A stretch of DNA of 64,000 nt from Nocardioides sp. REDSEA-S33_B3. GTDB lineage: Bacteria; Actinomycetota; Actinomycetes; Propionibacteriales; Nocardioidaceae. The DNA lies in assembly GCA_001627335.1 (NCBI GenBank), contig LUPK01000032.1, forward strand, positions 62,001-126,000, given 5' to 3'. The notes under the pieces are model-generated. The model searched no databases. It was not told the origin of the DNA and saw only the letters and a list, made by a program, of their open reading frames with translations. Below, piece by piece: positions 35,377-43,465 of this stretch (positions are counted from its first letter, which is position 1; every line of letters starts with the position of its first letter). The position numbers and the translations under genes are program-made.

Positions 35377-36882
35377 GTGACGAGCACCACTCCCTCCTCC
35401 AACGCCGGCCGCGACGGCTCCGTGCCCCGCGTGGTCGTCGTGGGCGCCGGCTTCGGCGGCCTCGGCACCGCCCGCGCCCTGCTGCGCCGCGGCATCACCG
35501 ACGTGACCGTCCTCGAGCGCGCCGACTCCGTCGGCGGTGTCTGGCGCGACAACACCTACCCCAATGCCGCGTGCGACGTGCCCTCGCCGCTGTACTCCTG
35601 GTCGTGGGCGCCCAACCCGCGGTGGGGCCGGCGCTACTCGGTGCAGCCGGAGATCCTCGACTACATCGAGCGCACCGCGCGCGAGGAGGGCCTGCTCCCC
35701 CTGGTCCGCACGAGCACCAGCGTCACCGCTGCCGAGCGCGTGGACGGGGCCTGGCGGGTGAGCACGACCGTGGGCGGCCAGCCGGGACCGACGTACGACG
35801 CCGACGTGCTGGTCCTCGCGACCGGCCAGCTCTCCGAGCCGGTCGTGCCGCGCCTGCCCGGGCTGGAGGACTTCGAGGGTCCTGCCTTCCACTCCGCGCA
35901 GTGGCGCCACGACGTGGACCTCACCGGGAAGCGGGTCGCCGTGGTCGGGACCGGGGCGAGCGCGATCCAGCTCGTCCCGGGGATCGTGGACCGTGTCGGG
36001 GCGATGACGGTCTTCCAGCGTTCGGCCGCCTACGTCGTACCGAAGCCGGACCGGGTCTACTCCGAGCGGCACCACCGGCTGTTCGAGAAGCGGCCGGCCA
36101 CCCTCGGCTTCGAGCGACGCTTCGTCTACTGGCTCTCCGAGCGGTTCAACGGCGCCCTCGTCGGGACCTCCCCGGTCACGGGGCCCTTCCTCGCCCTCGC
36201 CCGCGAGGTCTGGCGTCTGCACCTGCGTCGCCAGGTCTCCGACCCGGCCCTGCGGCGCAAGCTGGTGCCGGACTACCCCATCGGCTGCAAGCGGCTGCTG
36301 TTCAGCAACGAGTGGTACCCCGCGCTGGACCGTCCGCACGTCGACGTCGTGACCTCGCCGGTCGCCTCCGTCGAGGCGCACGGCGTGCGCGACGAGACCG
36401 GCCGCCTGCACGAGGCCGACGTCATCATCTGGGGCACCGGCTTCGCCGCGACCGACTTCCTGCGGGGCATCAACGTCGTGAGCGAGGACGGCACCCGACT
36501 CGCCGACGTCTGGGCAGACGGGGCCCGCGCCCACCTCGGGCTCACCGTGCCCGGCTTCGCGAACTTCTTCACGATCTACGGCCCCAACACCAACCTCGGC
36601 GGCTCGTCGATCGTGGGCATGCTCGAGGCGCAGGCCGACTACGTCGCCCAGGTCGCCGCCGGCATCCGCGACGGCCGGCACCGCGCCGTGGCACCGCGCC
36701 AGGAGGTGTGGGACGCCTACGACCGCGAGGTGCAGCAGCGGCTCGGCGGCACCGCGTGGGCCGGCTGCGACAGCTGGTACACCGACGGGCGCCGCATCAC
36801 CACCAACTGGCCCGGCCTCGTGCAGGAGTACCGCGACCGGCTGGCCACCGTCGACTGGGACGACCTGGAGGAGGTCTCGTGA
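35377..36882 (+). CDS. Flavin monooxygenase, Baeyer-Villiger type
   Basis: 501 residues. The FAD site GAGFGG (23-28), the Baeyer-Villiger fingerprint FEGPAFHSAQW (166-176; pattern FxGxxxHxxxW) and the NADPH site VVGTGASAIQ are all present. A further conserved WGTGFAATDF lies in the C-terminal part. Such enzymes insert oxygen next to a ketone, giving esters or lactones, with NADPH and O2. The GTG start is chosen because it follows a -10-like TAGCGT and gives a family-like N-terminus. It overlaps the next gene by 4 bp and diverges from an AraC regulator. Confidence 0.9.
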   Translation: MTSTTPSSNAGRDGSVPRVVVVGAGFGGLGTARALLRRGITDVTVLERADSVGGVWRDNTYPNAACDVPSPLYSWSWAPNPRWGRRYSVQPEILDYIERTAREEGLLPLVRTSTSVTAAERVDGAWRVSTTVGGQPGPTYDADVLVLATGQLSEPVVPRLPGLEDFEGPAFHSAQWRHDVDLTGKRVAVVGTGASAIQLVPGIVDRVGAMTVFQRSAAYVVPKPDRVYSERHHRLFEKRPATLGFERRFVYWLSERFNGALVGTSPVTGPFLALAREVWRLHLRRQVSDPALRRKLVPDYPIGCKRLLFSNEWYPALDRPHVDVVTSPVASVEAHGVRDETGRLHEADVIIWGTGFAATDFLRGINVVSEDGTRLADVWADGARAHLGLTVPGFANFFTIYGPNTNLGGSSIVGMLEAQADYVAQVAAGIRDGRHRAVAPRQEVWDAYDREVQQRLGGTAWAGCDSWYTDGRRITTNWPGLVQEYRDRLATVDWDDLEEVS

Positions 36883-37517
36883 CCGCGCAGCACGACCCGC
36901 ACCGACCCGCCGAGCCGGCCGACCGGCCCTACCCGCCCGAGCCGTGGGACCTCACCGGCACCGGCGCCATCACCACGTGGCGGGTCCCGGTCGGCTCCCT
37001 GCCCGGGCTGCCCAGCGGCGTACGGGCTGCGGAGGTGCGGGACACCGCGCTGGTCACCACCGCCTTCGTCCGCTACGACCACCGCGGGCTGATGGCCTAC
37101 GACGAGCTGCTCGCCGCCGTCGTCGTGCGTCACGGTCGCGGCCTCGCCCTGTCGATCACCGACATCTGGGTCGACAGCGAGACCTCGGTCGCCGGCGGAC
37201 GGGGCCTGTGGGGCATCCCCAAGGACCTCGCGACGTTCGGCGAGCACTACGCCGAGACCACCGACGGCCCGATCGCCTCCGCGAGCTTCTCGTCCCGCCG
37301 GGCCCCCGCCCTCCGGCTGCCCCTCCCCCTGCGCGGCTCCGTGGTGCAGACCCTGGACGGCCGGACCGTGGCCAGCCCGATCCGGGCCGGCGGCACCGTG
37401 CGACCGGCGAAGGCGCGGTGGGACCTCGCCCCCGACGGGCCGCTGGCCTGGCTGCGCGGCGCCCGCCCGGTGTCCAGCCTCCTCGCGCGCGACTTCTCGA
37501 TGCGCTTCGGCAGCTGA
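36879..37517 (+). CDS. Acetoacetate decarboxylase-like protein
   Basis: 212 residues. The core matches the acetoacetate decarboxylase family: DIWVDSETSVAGGRGLWGIPKDLATF places a Lys at position 115 in the PK context used for the Schiff base in true decarboxylases. The opening 20 residues are Pro/His-rich. Members next to monooxygenases are often of unknown reaction and may act as decarboxylase, aldolase or dehydratase on keto acids. The GTG overlaps the monooxygenase stop (GTGA) and has GGAGGAGG upstream, so both are made together. Confidence 0.8.
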   Translation: MTAQHDPHRPAEPADRPYPPEPWDLTGTGAITTWRVPVGSLPGLPSGVRAAEVRDTALVTTAFVRYDHRGLMAYDELLAAVVVRHGRGLALSITDIWVDSETSVAGGRGLWGIPKDLATFGEHYAETTDGPIASASFSSRRAPALRLPLPLRGSVVQTLDGRTVASPIRAGGTVRPAKARWDLAPDGPLAWLRGARPVSSLLARDFSMRFGS

Positions 37518-37547
37518 GAGGCCGCCCGTCGCGATCGGACGGGGCAC

Positions 37548-37553
37548 TACCCT
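37548..37553 (+). promoter_or_regulatory. -10 element for leaderless acyltransferase mRNA
   Basis: TACCCT, six bases, then GTG at 37560. Confidence 0.4.
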
Positions 37554-37559
37554 CCCAGC

Positions 37560-38258
37560 GTGACCTCCCTCACCAGACGGGTCCTCGGGCCCGCCGTGCA
37601 GGCCCTGTGGGCGTGGCTCGACAGCGTCGGCGAGATCGTCCCGGGCACGCGCAGCGCCGACCGCTTCGGTGCGTTCGGCGAGGGCAGCGCGATCGGGTTC
37701 CCGACCGCGACGGTGATGAACCCATCCTCGATCCACATCGGGCGCGACACCCTCATCGGCCGGCAGGTCACGCTCTCGGTGGGGTACGGCGTCGGCGACC
37801 CGGGCATGCCCGAGCGCGGCTTGGTCATCGGCGACAATTGCATCATCGGGGCGCGGTGCACCCTGACTGCGCACGAGTCGATCGTGGTCGGCGACGGCGT
37901 GTGGTTCGGACAGGACGTCTTCGTCTCCGACGCCGGTCACGGCTACCAGGACCCCGACGTGCCGATCGGCGACCAGTTCGGCAGCCACGACCCGGTCGTC
38001 ATCGGGCCCGGGTCGTGGATCGGCCACGGCGCGATCCTGCTCCAGGGCACGCGGCTGGGCCGCAACGTCGTGGTGGCCGCCGGCTCGGTGGTGCGGGGCG
38101 ACGTCCCCGACCACGCGGTCGTGGCCGGGACGCCCGCCCGCGTCGTACGCCGCTACGAGCCGGGCATCGGGTGGGTCGGCCGCACCGGGGACGTCCGCCC
38201 CGTCGTCCGGGCCGACTACCTGCAGGACGCGCTGACCGAGCTGCGCGAGCGGGCCTGA
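37560..38258 (+). CDS. Hexapeptide-repeat acyltransferase (LbH)
   Basis: 232 residues. From about 55 to 200 the chain follows the left-handed beta-helix hexad pattern (SIHIGRDTLIGRQVTLSVG, LVIGDNCIIGARCTLTAHESIVVGDGVWFGQDVFV, VVIGPGSWIGHGAILLQGTRLGRNVVVAAGSVVRGDVP) and ends with the VVAGTPARVVR motif of CoA-dependent acetyltransferases. A His in SDAGHGYQDP (about 121-130) is at the catalytic position. The acceptor, probably a sugar or similar hydroxyl/amine, is unknown. GTG at 37560 is the likely start. Confidence 0.85.
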   Translation: MTSLTRRVLGPAVQALWAWLDSVGEIVPGTRSADRFGAFGEGSAIGFPTATVMNPSSIHIGRDTLIGRQVTLSVGYGVGDPGMPERGLVIGDNCIIGARCTLTAHESIVVGDGVWFGQDVFVSDAGHGYQDPDVPIGDQFGSHDPVVIGPGSWIGHGAILLQGTRLGRNVVVAAGSVVRGDVPDHAVVAGTPARVVRRYEPGIGWVGRTGDVRPVVRADYLQDALTELRERA

Positions 38259-38298
38259 GCAGGTCTCAGCAGGTCTGAGCCCTCACTGACCGGGCGAT

Positions 38299-38335
38299 GG
38301 GACCAAGGTCCCGACCCGAGGGACCAAGGTCCCGA
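38299..38335. promoter_or_regulatory. Two DosR/DevR-like boxes
   Basis: gggaccaaggtccc occurs at 38299-38312 and again at 38320-38333, exactly 21 bp apart, two helical turns. It matches the GGGAC-N4-GTCCC core of the DosR (DevR) hypoxia/NO regulon box of mycobacteria and other actinobacteria. The pair stands about 100 bp before the small Cys protein gene. Confidence 0.65.
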
Positions 38336-38433
38336 GTGTGGCGGTCACTCCTCAGGCCGGGTCGGCGTGGGTCGATGCGACTCACGCAGGGGTCCCTACT
38401 GCTTGTTCCCTGCATCCACCCAGGAGGTGGGAC

Positions 38434-38844
38434 ATGCGCATCCTGACACTCACCGGACTCCCTCGACCGCCGCACTCGGGACAGCGGCTCCGCGTCGATC
38501 ACAGCAGGCTGATGGGCCTGGACTCCGGGCTCGACCCGGGCGAGCAGGTCGTGCTGCGCGTCCGCGACCGGCACCAGCTCGCCACGGTCATGCACGTCGA
38601 CTTCGGCCTCGACGAGACCACCTACGACCTGATGGTCGACCGGGCGGTCGAGACCGACGACCTGGCCGCGCTGGGCGCGCACGAGACCGCCCGTCGGACG
38701 TGGGAGGTCGAGGACGTCATGGCCACGATGTGCCGCCTCAAGCGCACCGGGATCGGCTGCGAGGAGACCTGCTCCTCGTGCGCCCTCAACCCCGACAGCG
38801 CTGCCGGCTCCACGCTGCAGCAGCACCTCAGCGCCCTGGACTGA
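38434..38844 (+). CDS. Small four-cysteine protein of unknown function
   Basis: 136 residues from an ATG with an ideal AGGAGGTGGGAC ribosome binding site. No family is recognised. The first 70 residues look like a small beta domain (EQVVLRVRDRHQLATVMHVDFG) and the middle is helical (LAALGAHETARRTWEVEDVM). The C-terminal part has C100, C109, C113 and C116 (C-x8-C-x3-C-x2-C), a spacing able to hold zinc or an iron-sulfur cluster. No signal peptide or membrane helix is visible. Two DosR-like boxes upstream suggest induction by low oxygen, NO or redox stress. A strong terminator follows, so it is a single-gene unit. Confidence 0.75.
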   Translation: MRILTLTGLPRPPHSGQRLRVDHSRLMGLDSGLDPGEQVVLRVRDRHQLATVMHVDFGLDETTYDLMVDRAVETDDLAALGAHETARRTWEVEDVMATMCRLKRTGIGCEETCSSCALNPDSAAGSTLQQHLSALD

Positions 38845-38867
38845 CCTCCTTCCAGTCCCGGACACGC

Positions 38868-38898
38868 AGAAGGCCGCCCCCGCAGGAGGCGGCCTTCT
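38868..38898. terminator. Terminator after the four-Cys gene
   Basis: A perfect 11-bp stem (38868-38878 with 38888-38898) with a 9-base loop follows the stop at 38844. Confidence 0.75.
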
Positions 38899-38928
38899 GT
38901 CGCGTGGTCGGGTTGCCCAGAAATGGCC

Positions 38929-38956
38929 GAAGGCCGCCTCGTGCGAGACGGCCTTC
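38929..38956. terminator. Terminator of the tRNA-Ala transcript
   Basis: gaaggccg (38929-38936) pairs with cggccttc (38949-38956). It lies just past the 3' end of the minus-strand tRNA and shares its stem sequence with the preceding terminator. Confidence 0.6.
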
Positions 38957-38962
38957 CGGACC

Positions 38963-39038
38963 TGGTGGAGGTGAGGGGACTCGAACCCCTGACCCTCTGC
39001 ATGCCATGCAGATGCGCTACCAGCTGCGCCACACCCCC
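38963..39038 (-). tRNA. tRNA-Ala (anticodon GGC)
   Basis: Read on the minus strand it starts GGGGGTGTGGCGCAGCTGGT and folds into a full cloverleaf. The acceptor stem GGGGGTG pairs with CACCTCC (one G.U), the anticodon arm is TCTGC-ATGGCAT-GCAGA with GGC, and the T arm has GGTTCGAGTCC. CCA is encoded at 38965-38963. It lies 100 bp downstream of the phosphatase gene on the same strand and has its own terminator. Confidence 0.96.
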
Positions 39039-39138
39039 AGGTGGTGTGCCGGTCCGGGCTGCAGCCCGTTCCAGCGACCTGCGGAACAGTAGCCGACCGG
39101 TGTCGGCAACGCGAAATCGGGGTGCGACCGGTGCGTCG

Positions 39139-39768
39139 TCACGCCGTGCGGTGGTAGGCCAGCAGCCGCAGGCGCCCGGCCTCGGACTGCTCGAGGAGCT
39201 CCACCCAGCCACAGTTGCCGAGCCCGCGCAGCGAGTGGACCTGCTCGGTGGGCCAGCCCAGGAGCCCGACGGTGGCGACGCGGATGGCGGCGCCGTGGGA
39301 GACGGCCAGGGCGGTCTCGCCGGGCGCCACGGAGGCGAGCAGCTCGGTCAGCGCGTCGACCATCCGGGCACGGACGGCCTCGGTGGACTCCCCGCCGGGG
39401 ACGACGTCGAAGTCGCCCTGGTGGAAGCGGGCGAACTCCTCGGGGTGCTGCGCGGCGTACTCCTCGTGGGAGAGCCCCTGGCGCTCGCCGAGGTGGAACT
39501 CCCGCAGCCTCGCGTCGTACGACGCAGCCCGATGGCACGCGGCGAGGACCGGCTCCGCGGTCTGGCGGGTGCGCAGCAGGTCCGAGACCCAGACGGCGGC
39601 CGGCGCGAGCGCGGCCATGGCCGGCGCGACGGCGGCAGCCTGCTGGTGGCCGACGTCGTCGAGGGGCACGTCGAGCTGGCCCTGGATGCGCCGCGCGTGG
39701 TTGTGGGCGGTGCGACCGTGCCGCAGCAGCACCAGGCGACGGCCGTGCGGGTCGTCGTGACCGCTCAC
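39139..39768 (-). CDS. Histidine phosphatase superfamily protein (phosphoglycerate mutase-like)
   Basis: 209 residues. The phosphorylated His is in LVLLRHGRTAHN, the second catalytic region is LLRTRQTAEP, and the C-terminal His lies in LAVSHGAAIRV. These are the RHG, R-T and SHG motifs of the histidine phosphatase clan. The gene follows rsfS with GTGA overlap in the nadD-rsfS operon, a conserved actinobacterial arrangement. The substrate is unsettled (phosphoglycerate mutase-like, alpha-ribazole phosphatase or glucosyl-3-phosphoglycerate phosphatase have all been proposed for relatives). Confidence 0.87.
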   Translation of the reverse strand: MSGHDDPHGRRLVLLRHGRTAHNHARRIQGQLDVPLDDVGHQQAAAVAPAMAALAPAAVWVSDLLRTRQTAEPVLAACHRAASYDARLREFHLGERQGLSHEEYAAQHPEEFARFHQGDFDVVPGGESTEAVRARMVDALTELLASVAPGETALAVSHGAAIRVATVGLLGWPTEQVHSLRGLGNCGWVELLEQSEAGRLRLLAYHRTA

Positions 39769-40136
39769 GGGCGGGTGACGTCCTCCGGCAGCTCGATGGC
39801 CGGGCAGTCGCGCCACAACCGCTCGAGGGCGTAGAACTGCCGCTCCTCCTCGTGCTGGACGTGCACCACGATGTCGCCGTAGTCCAGCAGCACCCAGCGG
39901 CCGTCGCGCTGCCCCTCGCGGCGGATCGGCTTGGCTCCGGCCTCGCGCAGGGCGTCCTCGACCGCGTCGACGATCGCGCCGACCTGGCGCTCGTTGGAAG
40001 CGGAGATGATGAGGAAGGCGTCGGTGATGGCGAGCTGCTCGGAGACGTCGAAGGCGACGATCTGCTCGCCCTTCTTCTCCCCGCCGGCGCGGGCGGCGGT
40101 GACGATGAGCTCGAGGGCGTGGTCGGTGGCGGTCAT
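39765..40136 (-). CDS. rsfS: Ribosome silencing factor
   Basis: 123 residues, family length. [39 protein letters not shown] and [30 protein letters not shown] are the conserved RsfS (Iojap) blocks, including the DYGDIVVH core. RsfS binds L14 on the 50S subunit and blocks subunit joining when nutrients are short. The ATG overlaps the nadD stop (ATGA), and the phosphatase gene follows with GTGA overlap, so the three are translationally coupled. Confidence 0.96.
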   Translation of the reverse strand: MTATDHALELIVTAARAGGEKKGEQIVAFDVSEQLAITDAFLIISASNERQVGAIVDAVEDALREAGAKPIRREGQRDGRWVLLDYGDIVVHVQHEEERQFYALERLWRDCPAIELPEDVTRP

Positions 40137-40780
40137 GCTGCTCCCGTGGGGCCGGTGTCCCCGGCGTCGTGGGCGGGCGGGTAGAGGTCGTGCTTGGTGA
40201 GGTACTGCACCACACCGTCCGGGACGAGGTACCACACGGGCTCCCCGCGTTCGCGGCGTCGACGGCAGTCGGTCGAGGAGATCGCCAGGGCCGGGATCTC
40301 GACCATGGTGACGCGGTCGGCCGGGATCGAGGCCAGGGTGGCGGGGTCCATCTCGTAGCCGGGACGGGTGCACCCGACGAACTGGGCGAGCTCGAAGAGC
40401 TCGTCGGCGTCGCGCCAGGTGAAGATCTCGGCCAGGGCGTCGGCGCCGGTGATGAAGTAGAGCTCGGCGTCGGGCAACGCCGCTCGCAGGTCGCGCAGGG
40501 TGTCGACGGTGTAGGTGCGACCGGGGCGGTCGATGTCGACCCTGCTGACGGTGAAGCGGGGGTTGGACGCGGTCGCGATCACCGTCATGAGGTAGCGGTG
40601 CTCGGCCCCGGTGACGTCGCGGTCGGCCTTCTGCCAGGGGTCGCCGGTGGGCACGAAGACGACCTCGTCGAGGTCGAACCAGTGCTGGACCTCGGAGGCC
40701 GCGACGAGGTGGCCGTGGTGGATGGGGTCGAACGTGCCGCCCATGACGCCGACGCGGCGTCGGGTGCCCTGCTCCCCCAT
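40133..40780 (-). CDS. nadD: Nicotinate-nucleotide adenylyltransferase
   Basis: 215 residues. The nucleotidyltransferase motif [12 protein letters not shown] follows the first strand, [11 protein letters not shown] and [12 protein letters not shown] lie in the middle, and the C-terminal ISSTDCRRR motif matches ISSTxxR of NadD. It joins nicotinate mononucleotide to AMP from ATP on the path to NAD. The ATG at 40780 starts directly before the Rossmann strand. rsfS follows with ATGA overlap. A 50-residue membrane protein gene ends 20 bp upstream. Confidence 0.96.
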   Translation of the reverse strand: MGEQGTRRRVGVMGGTFDPIHHGHLVAASEVQHWFDLDEVVFVPTGDPWQKADRDVTGAEHRYLMTVIATASNPRFTVSRVDIDRPGRTYTVDTLRDLRAALPDAELYFITGADALAEIFTWRDADELFELAQFVGCTRPGYEMDPATLASIPADRVTMVEIPALAISSTDCRRRRERGEPVWYLVPDGVVQYLTKHDLYPPAHDAGDTGPTGAA

Positions 40781-40799
40781 CGGGTCGAGCCGGCTCGGC

Positions 40800-40952
40800 T
40801 CAGCTGTGCTCGCGACCGCCGCCGAAGGCGAGGAGCGCGAACAGCAGGCCCATGAGGATGCCCAGCGTGATGACACCGATGCCCCACGAGAGGGCGTGGT
40901 CGACGTCGGCGGCCTCGGCGGCCTCGGAGGCGAGGATGATCAGCGACTGCAT
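40800..40952 (-). CDS. Small single-span membrane protein (50 residues)
   Basis: A 50-residue frame begins [19 protein letters not shown]. It then has one hydrophobic helix rich in Gly, Leu and Ile (about 24-42, [19 protein letters not shown]) and ends GGGREHS. The ATG stands 6 nt after TAGGAT, so it has its own leaderless promoter, and it is followed 20 bp later by nadD. It is therefore probably the first cistron of the nadD-rsfS-phosphatase unit. The helix has GxxxG-like spacing that favours packing. No function is recognised. Confidence 0.75.
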   Translation of the reverse strand: MQSLIILASEAAEAADVDHALSWGIGVITLGILMGLLFALLAFGGGREHS

Positions 40953-40958
40953 GGCGCG

Positions 40959-40964
40959 ATCCTA
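40959..40964 (-). promoter_or_regulatory. -10 element for the small membrane protein/nadD operon
   Basis: TAGGAT on the minus strand, six bases (CGCGCC), then ATG at 40952. Confidence 0.5.
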
Positions 40965-40994
40965 GCGGTCCCCCGCGGGCGTGCCGGCAGCGGC

Positions 40995-42245
40995 TCAGCG
41001 CACGTGGCCGTCGCCGGTGACGACGTACTTGGTCGAGGTCATCTCCGGCAGGCCCATCGGGCCCCGGGCGTGCAGCTTCTGGGTGCTGATCCCGATCTCG
41101 GCACCGAAGCCGAACTCGCCGCCGTCGGTGAAGCGGGTGCTGGCGTTGACCAGGACCGCCGCCGCGTCGACGGCCGCGACCCAACGCCGCGCGGCGCGCT
41201 GGTCCTCGGTCACGATCGCCTCGCTGTGCTGGCTGGAGTGCCGGCGCACGTGGGCGAGCGCCTCGTCGAGATCGGGCACGACGCGGGCGGCGAGGTCGAG
41301 GGAGAGGTACTCGGTGTCCCAGTCCTCCTCGGTGACCGGCACCACGCCGTCGTACGCCGCGAACGACTCGTCGCCGTGGATGGTCACCCCGGCGCCCTGC
41401 AGGGCCTCCACGACACGCGGCAGGAACGCCTCGGCGACGTCGGCGTGCACGAGCAGCGACTCGGCCGCGTTGCAGACGCTCGGCCGGTGCGTCTTGGCGT
41501 TGACCACGATCGCCAGCGCCTTGTCGAGGTCGGCGGCCGCGTCGACGTAGACGTGGCAGTTGCCCACGCCGGTCTCGATCACCGGCACCGTCGACTCCTC
41601 CACGACGGCGCGGATCAGGCCCGCACCGCCGCGCGGGATGAGCACGTCGACGTGCCCGCGCGCCCGCATCAGCGCCTTGACGGTGTCGTGGGAGTCGGCT
41701 GGCACCAGCTGGGCCACGTCGGCGTCGAGGCCGGTCGAGGCGGCGGCCTCACGCAGGACCGCGACGATGGCCGCGTTGCTGGCGGCGGCGCTGGAGGACC
41801 CGCGCAGCAGGACGGCGTTGCCGGACTTCAGGCAGATGCCGGCCGCGTCGGCGGTGACGTTGGGACGAGCCTCGTAGATCATGCCGACCACGCCGAAGGG
41901 CACCCGCACCTGGCGCAGCTCCAGCCCGTTGGCCAGCGTGCTGCCGCGGACCACCTCGCCCACCGGGTCGGGCAGCGCGGCGACGTCACGCAGCCCCTGC
42001 GCCATCCCCTCGAGCCGCTCGGGAGTCAGCCGGAGCCGGTCGACGATGCCCGCCGGCGTACCGCCTGACTCGGCGCGGGCGACGTCCTCGGCGTTGGCGG
42101 CCAGCACCGGCTCGGCGCGCTCGAGGAGCGCCTCGGCCATCGCCAGCAGTGCCGCGTCCTTCTGCGCCCTGGTCGCCAGGCCCAACCCCAGCGAGGCCTC
42201 CCGGGCCCGCTGCGCCAGCTCGATCACGTCCTGCTGGGTCGTCAT
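40995..42245 (-). CDS. proA: Gamma-glutamyl phosphate reductase
   Basis: 416 residues, full length. The aldehyde-dehydrogenase fold shows the ProA motifs [34 protein letters not shown] and IPRGGAGLI, the catalytic Cys in [10 protein letters not shown], and the C-terminal [25 protein letters not shown]. It reduces gamma-glutamyl phosphate to the semialdehyde with NADPH in proline synthesis. The ATG lies 7 nt after TAGGCT, a leaderless start. The usual partner proB is not within the window; it would be expected upstream, but etfA lies there instead. Confidence 0.97.
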   Translation of the reverse strand: MTTQQDVIELAQRAREASLGLGLATRAQKDAALLAMAEALLERAEPVLAANAEDVARAESGGTPAGIVDRLRLTPERLEGMAQGLRDVAALPDPVGEVVRGSTLANGLELRQVRVPFGVVGMIYEARPNVTADAAGICLKSGNAVLLRGSSSAAASNAAIVAVLREAAASTGLDADVAQLVPADSHDTVKALMRARGHVDVLIPRGGAGLIRAVVEESTVPVIETGVGNCHVYVDAAADLDKALAIVVNAKTHRPSVCNAAESLLVHADVAEAFLPRVVEALQGAGVTIHGDESFAAYDGVVPVTEEDWDTEYLSLDLAARVVPDLDEALAHVRRHSSQHSEAIVTEDQRAARRWVAAVDAAAVLVNASTRFTDGGEFGFGAEIGISTQKLHARGPMGLPEMTSTKYVVTGDGHVR

Positions 42246-42252
42246 GGGCCCG

Positions 42253-42258
42253 AGCCTA
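42253..42258 (-). promoter_or_regulatory. -10 element for leaderless proA mRNA
   Basis: TAGGCT on the minus strand, seven bases (CGGGCCC), then ATG at 42245. Confidence 0.5.
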
Positions 42259-42327
42259 GGGCGCGTGGGACGTCATGCGGACGGGACGTCCATCCCTGCG
42301 GGACGCGTGACGTCCTAAGAGAGCACT

Positions 42328-42382
42328 CAGCGGTGCGCCCTCAACCGATCCGGATGCTCCGGAGGTTGATGACGCACCGCTG
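42328..42382. terminator. Long imperfect hairpin between etfA and proA
   Basis: Three stacked stems pair 42328-42337 with 42373-42382 (10 bp), 42341-42346 with 42364-42369 (6 bp) and 42349-42353 with 42359-42363 (5 bp). It may end the etf transcript; the internal loops are symmetrical, so a structured RNA is also conceivable. Confidence 0.5.
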
Positions 42383-42390
42383 GTGTCACG

Positions 42391-42460
42391 GGCTTCGACT
42401 CAGGTCTCGACACGCGGGTCACGGCTTCGCAAGCTCAGCCGTGCCGCTCGCTCGACCACC
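42391..42460. repeat. Dispersed intergenic repeat, copy 1
   Basis: The segment has ggtctcga near its left side (42403-42410) and tcgaccacc at its right end (42452-42460), framing ggcttcgcaagctcagccg. It resembles the element at 61592-61641 in its ends and in the scattered gcgag/cgctcg core. Such ggtctcgac...tcgaccacc elements occur between genes in Nocardioides-like genomes. Confidence 0.5.
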
Positions 42461-42487
42461 ATCATCGGGTCGGCTTCGCCGCCCCGA

Positions 42488-43435
42488 TCAGCCCTTGCGC
42501 TTCTCGATCTGCTCGGTGGCGGCGGGCAGCACCGAGTGCAGGTCGCCGACGACGCCGAAGTCGACGAGTTCGAAGATCGGCGCCTCCTCGTCCTTGTTGA
42601 CCGCGACGATGGTCTTCGAGGTCTGCATGCCGGCACGGTGCTGGATCGCACCGGAGATGCCGTTGGCGACGTAGAGCTGCGGCGAGACCACCTTGCCCGT
42701 CTGGCCGACCTGGAAGGAGTGCGGCTTCCAGCCGGAGTCGACGGCGGCGCGCGAGGCGCCCACGGCGGCACCGAGCGCGTCGGCCAGGCCCTCGATCGGG
42801 TCGAAGTTGCCGCCGGTGCCACGACCGCCGGAGACGACGATGGCGGCCTCGGTCAGCTCGGGGCGACCGGTGGACTTGCGCGGCTGGGCAGCCACGATCT
42901 GGGCCTTCTTGGCCGAGTCGGAGATGGTCGCGGTGAACGCCTCGACCTCACCGGCTCCGGCGGTCTCCTCCGGGGCGGCGGAGTTGGGCTTGACCGTGAT
43001 GATCGGGGTGCCCTTGGTGACCTTGGACTTCACGGTGTAGTTGCCGGCGAAGACCGACTGCGTGGTCACGCCGCCGTCCTCGATGTCCACGGCGTCGGTG
43101 ATGATCCCCGAGCCGGTCTTGATCGCCAGGCGACCGGCGATCTCCTTGCCCTCGTAGCCGGAGACCAGCAGCACGGCGGCAGGGGAGGTCTTCTCCACCA
43201 GCTGCTGCAGCGCCTCGGCCTTCGGGGCCACCAGGTAGCCCTTGATCTCGGCGTCGTCGACGACGTAGATCTTCTCGGCACCGAAGGCCTTGAGCTTGTC
43301 GGTCACCGCGGAGTCGTTGCCACCGAAGTAGACCGCGGAGGGGGTGCCGAGCTTCTTGGCCAGGGCCAGGAGCTCGAGCGTGGGCTTGCGGACAGCGCCG
43401 TCGACCGCGTCGACGACGACCAGGACCTCAGACAT
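42488..43435 (-). CDS. etfA: Electron transfer flavoprotein alpha subunit
   Basis: 315 residues. The C-terminal FAD-binding domain is intact, with [60 protein letters not shown] and [21 protein letters not shown]. With EtfB it carries electrons from acyl-CoA dehydrogenases to the respiratory chain. The ATG has AGGAGAGG upstream. It lies 30 bp after etfB in the same operon. Confidence 0.96.
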   Translation of the reverse strand: MSEVLVVVDAVDGAVRKPTLELLALAKKLGTPSAVYFGGNDSAVTDKLKAFGAEKIYVVDDAEIKGYLVAPKAEALQQLVEKTSPAAVLLVSGYEGKEIAGRLAIKTGSGIITDAVDIEDGGVTTQSVFAGNYTVKSKVTKGTPIITVKPNSAAPEETAGAGEVEAFTATISDSAKKAQIVAAQPRKSTGRPELTEAAIVVSGGRGTGGNFDPIEGLADALGAAVGASRAAVDSGWKPHSFQVGQTGKVVSPQLYVANGISGAIQHRAGMQTSKTIVAVNKDEEAPIFELVDFGVVGDLHSVLPAATEQIEKRKG

Positions 43436-43465
43436 GTGTGTGTTCCTCTCCTATCCGAGCCCGGC

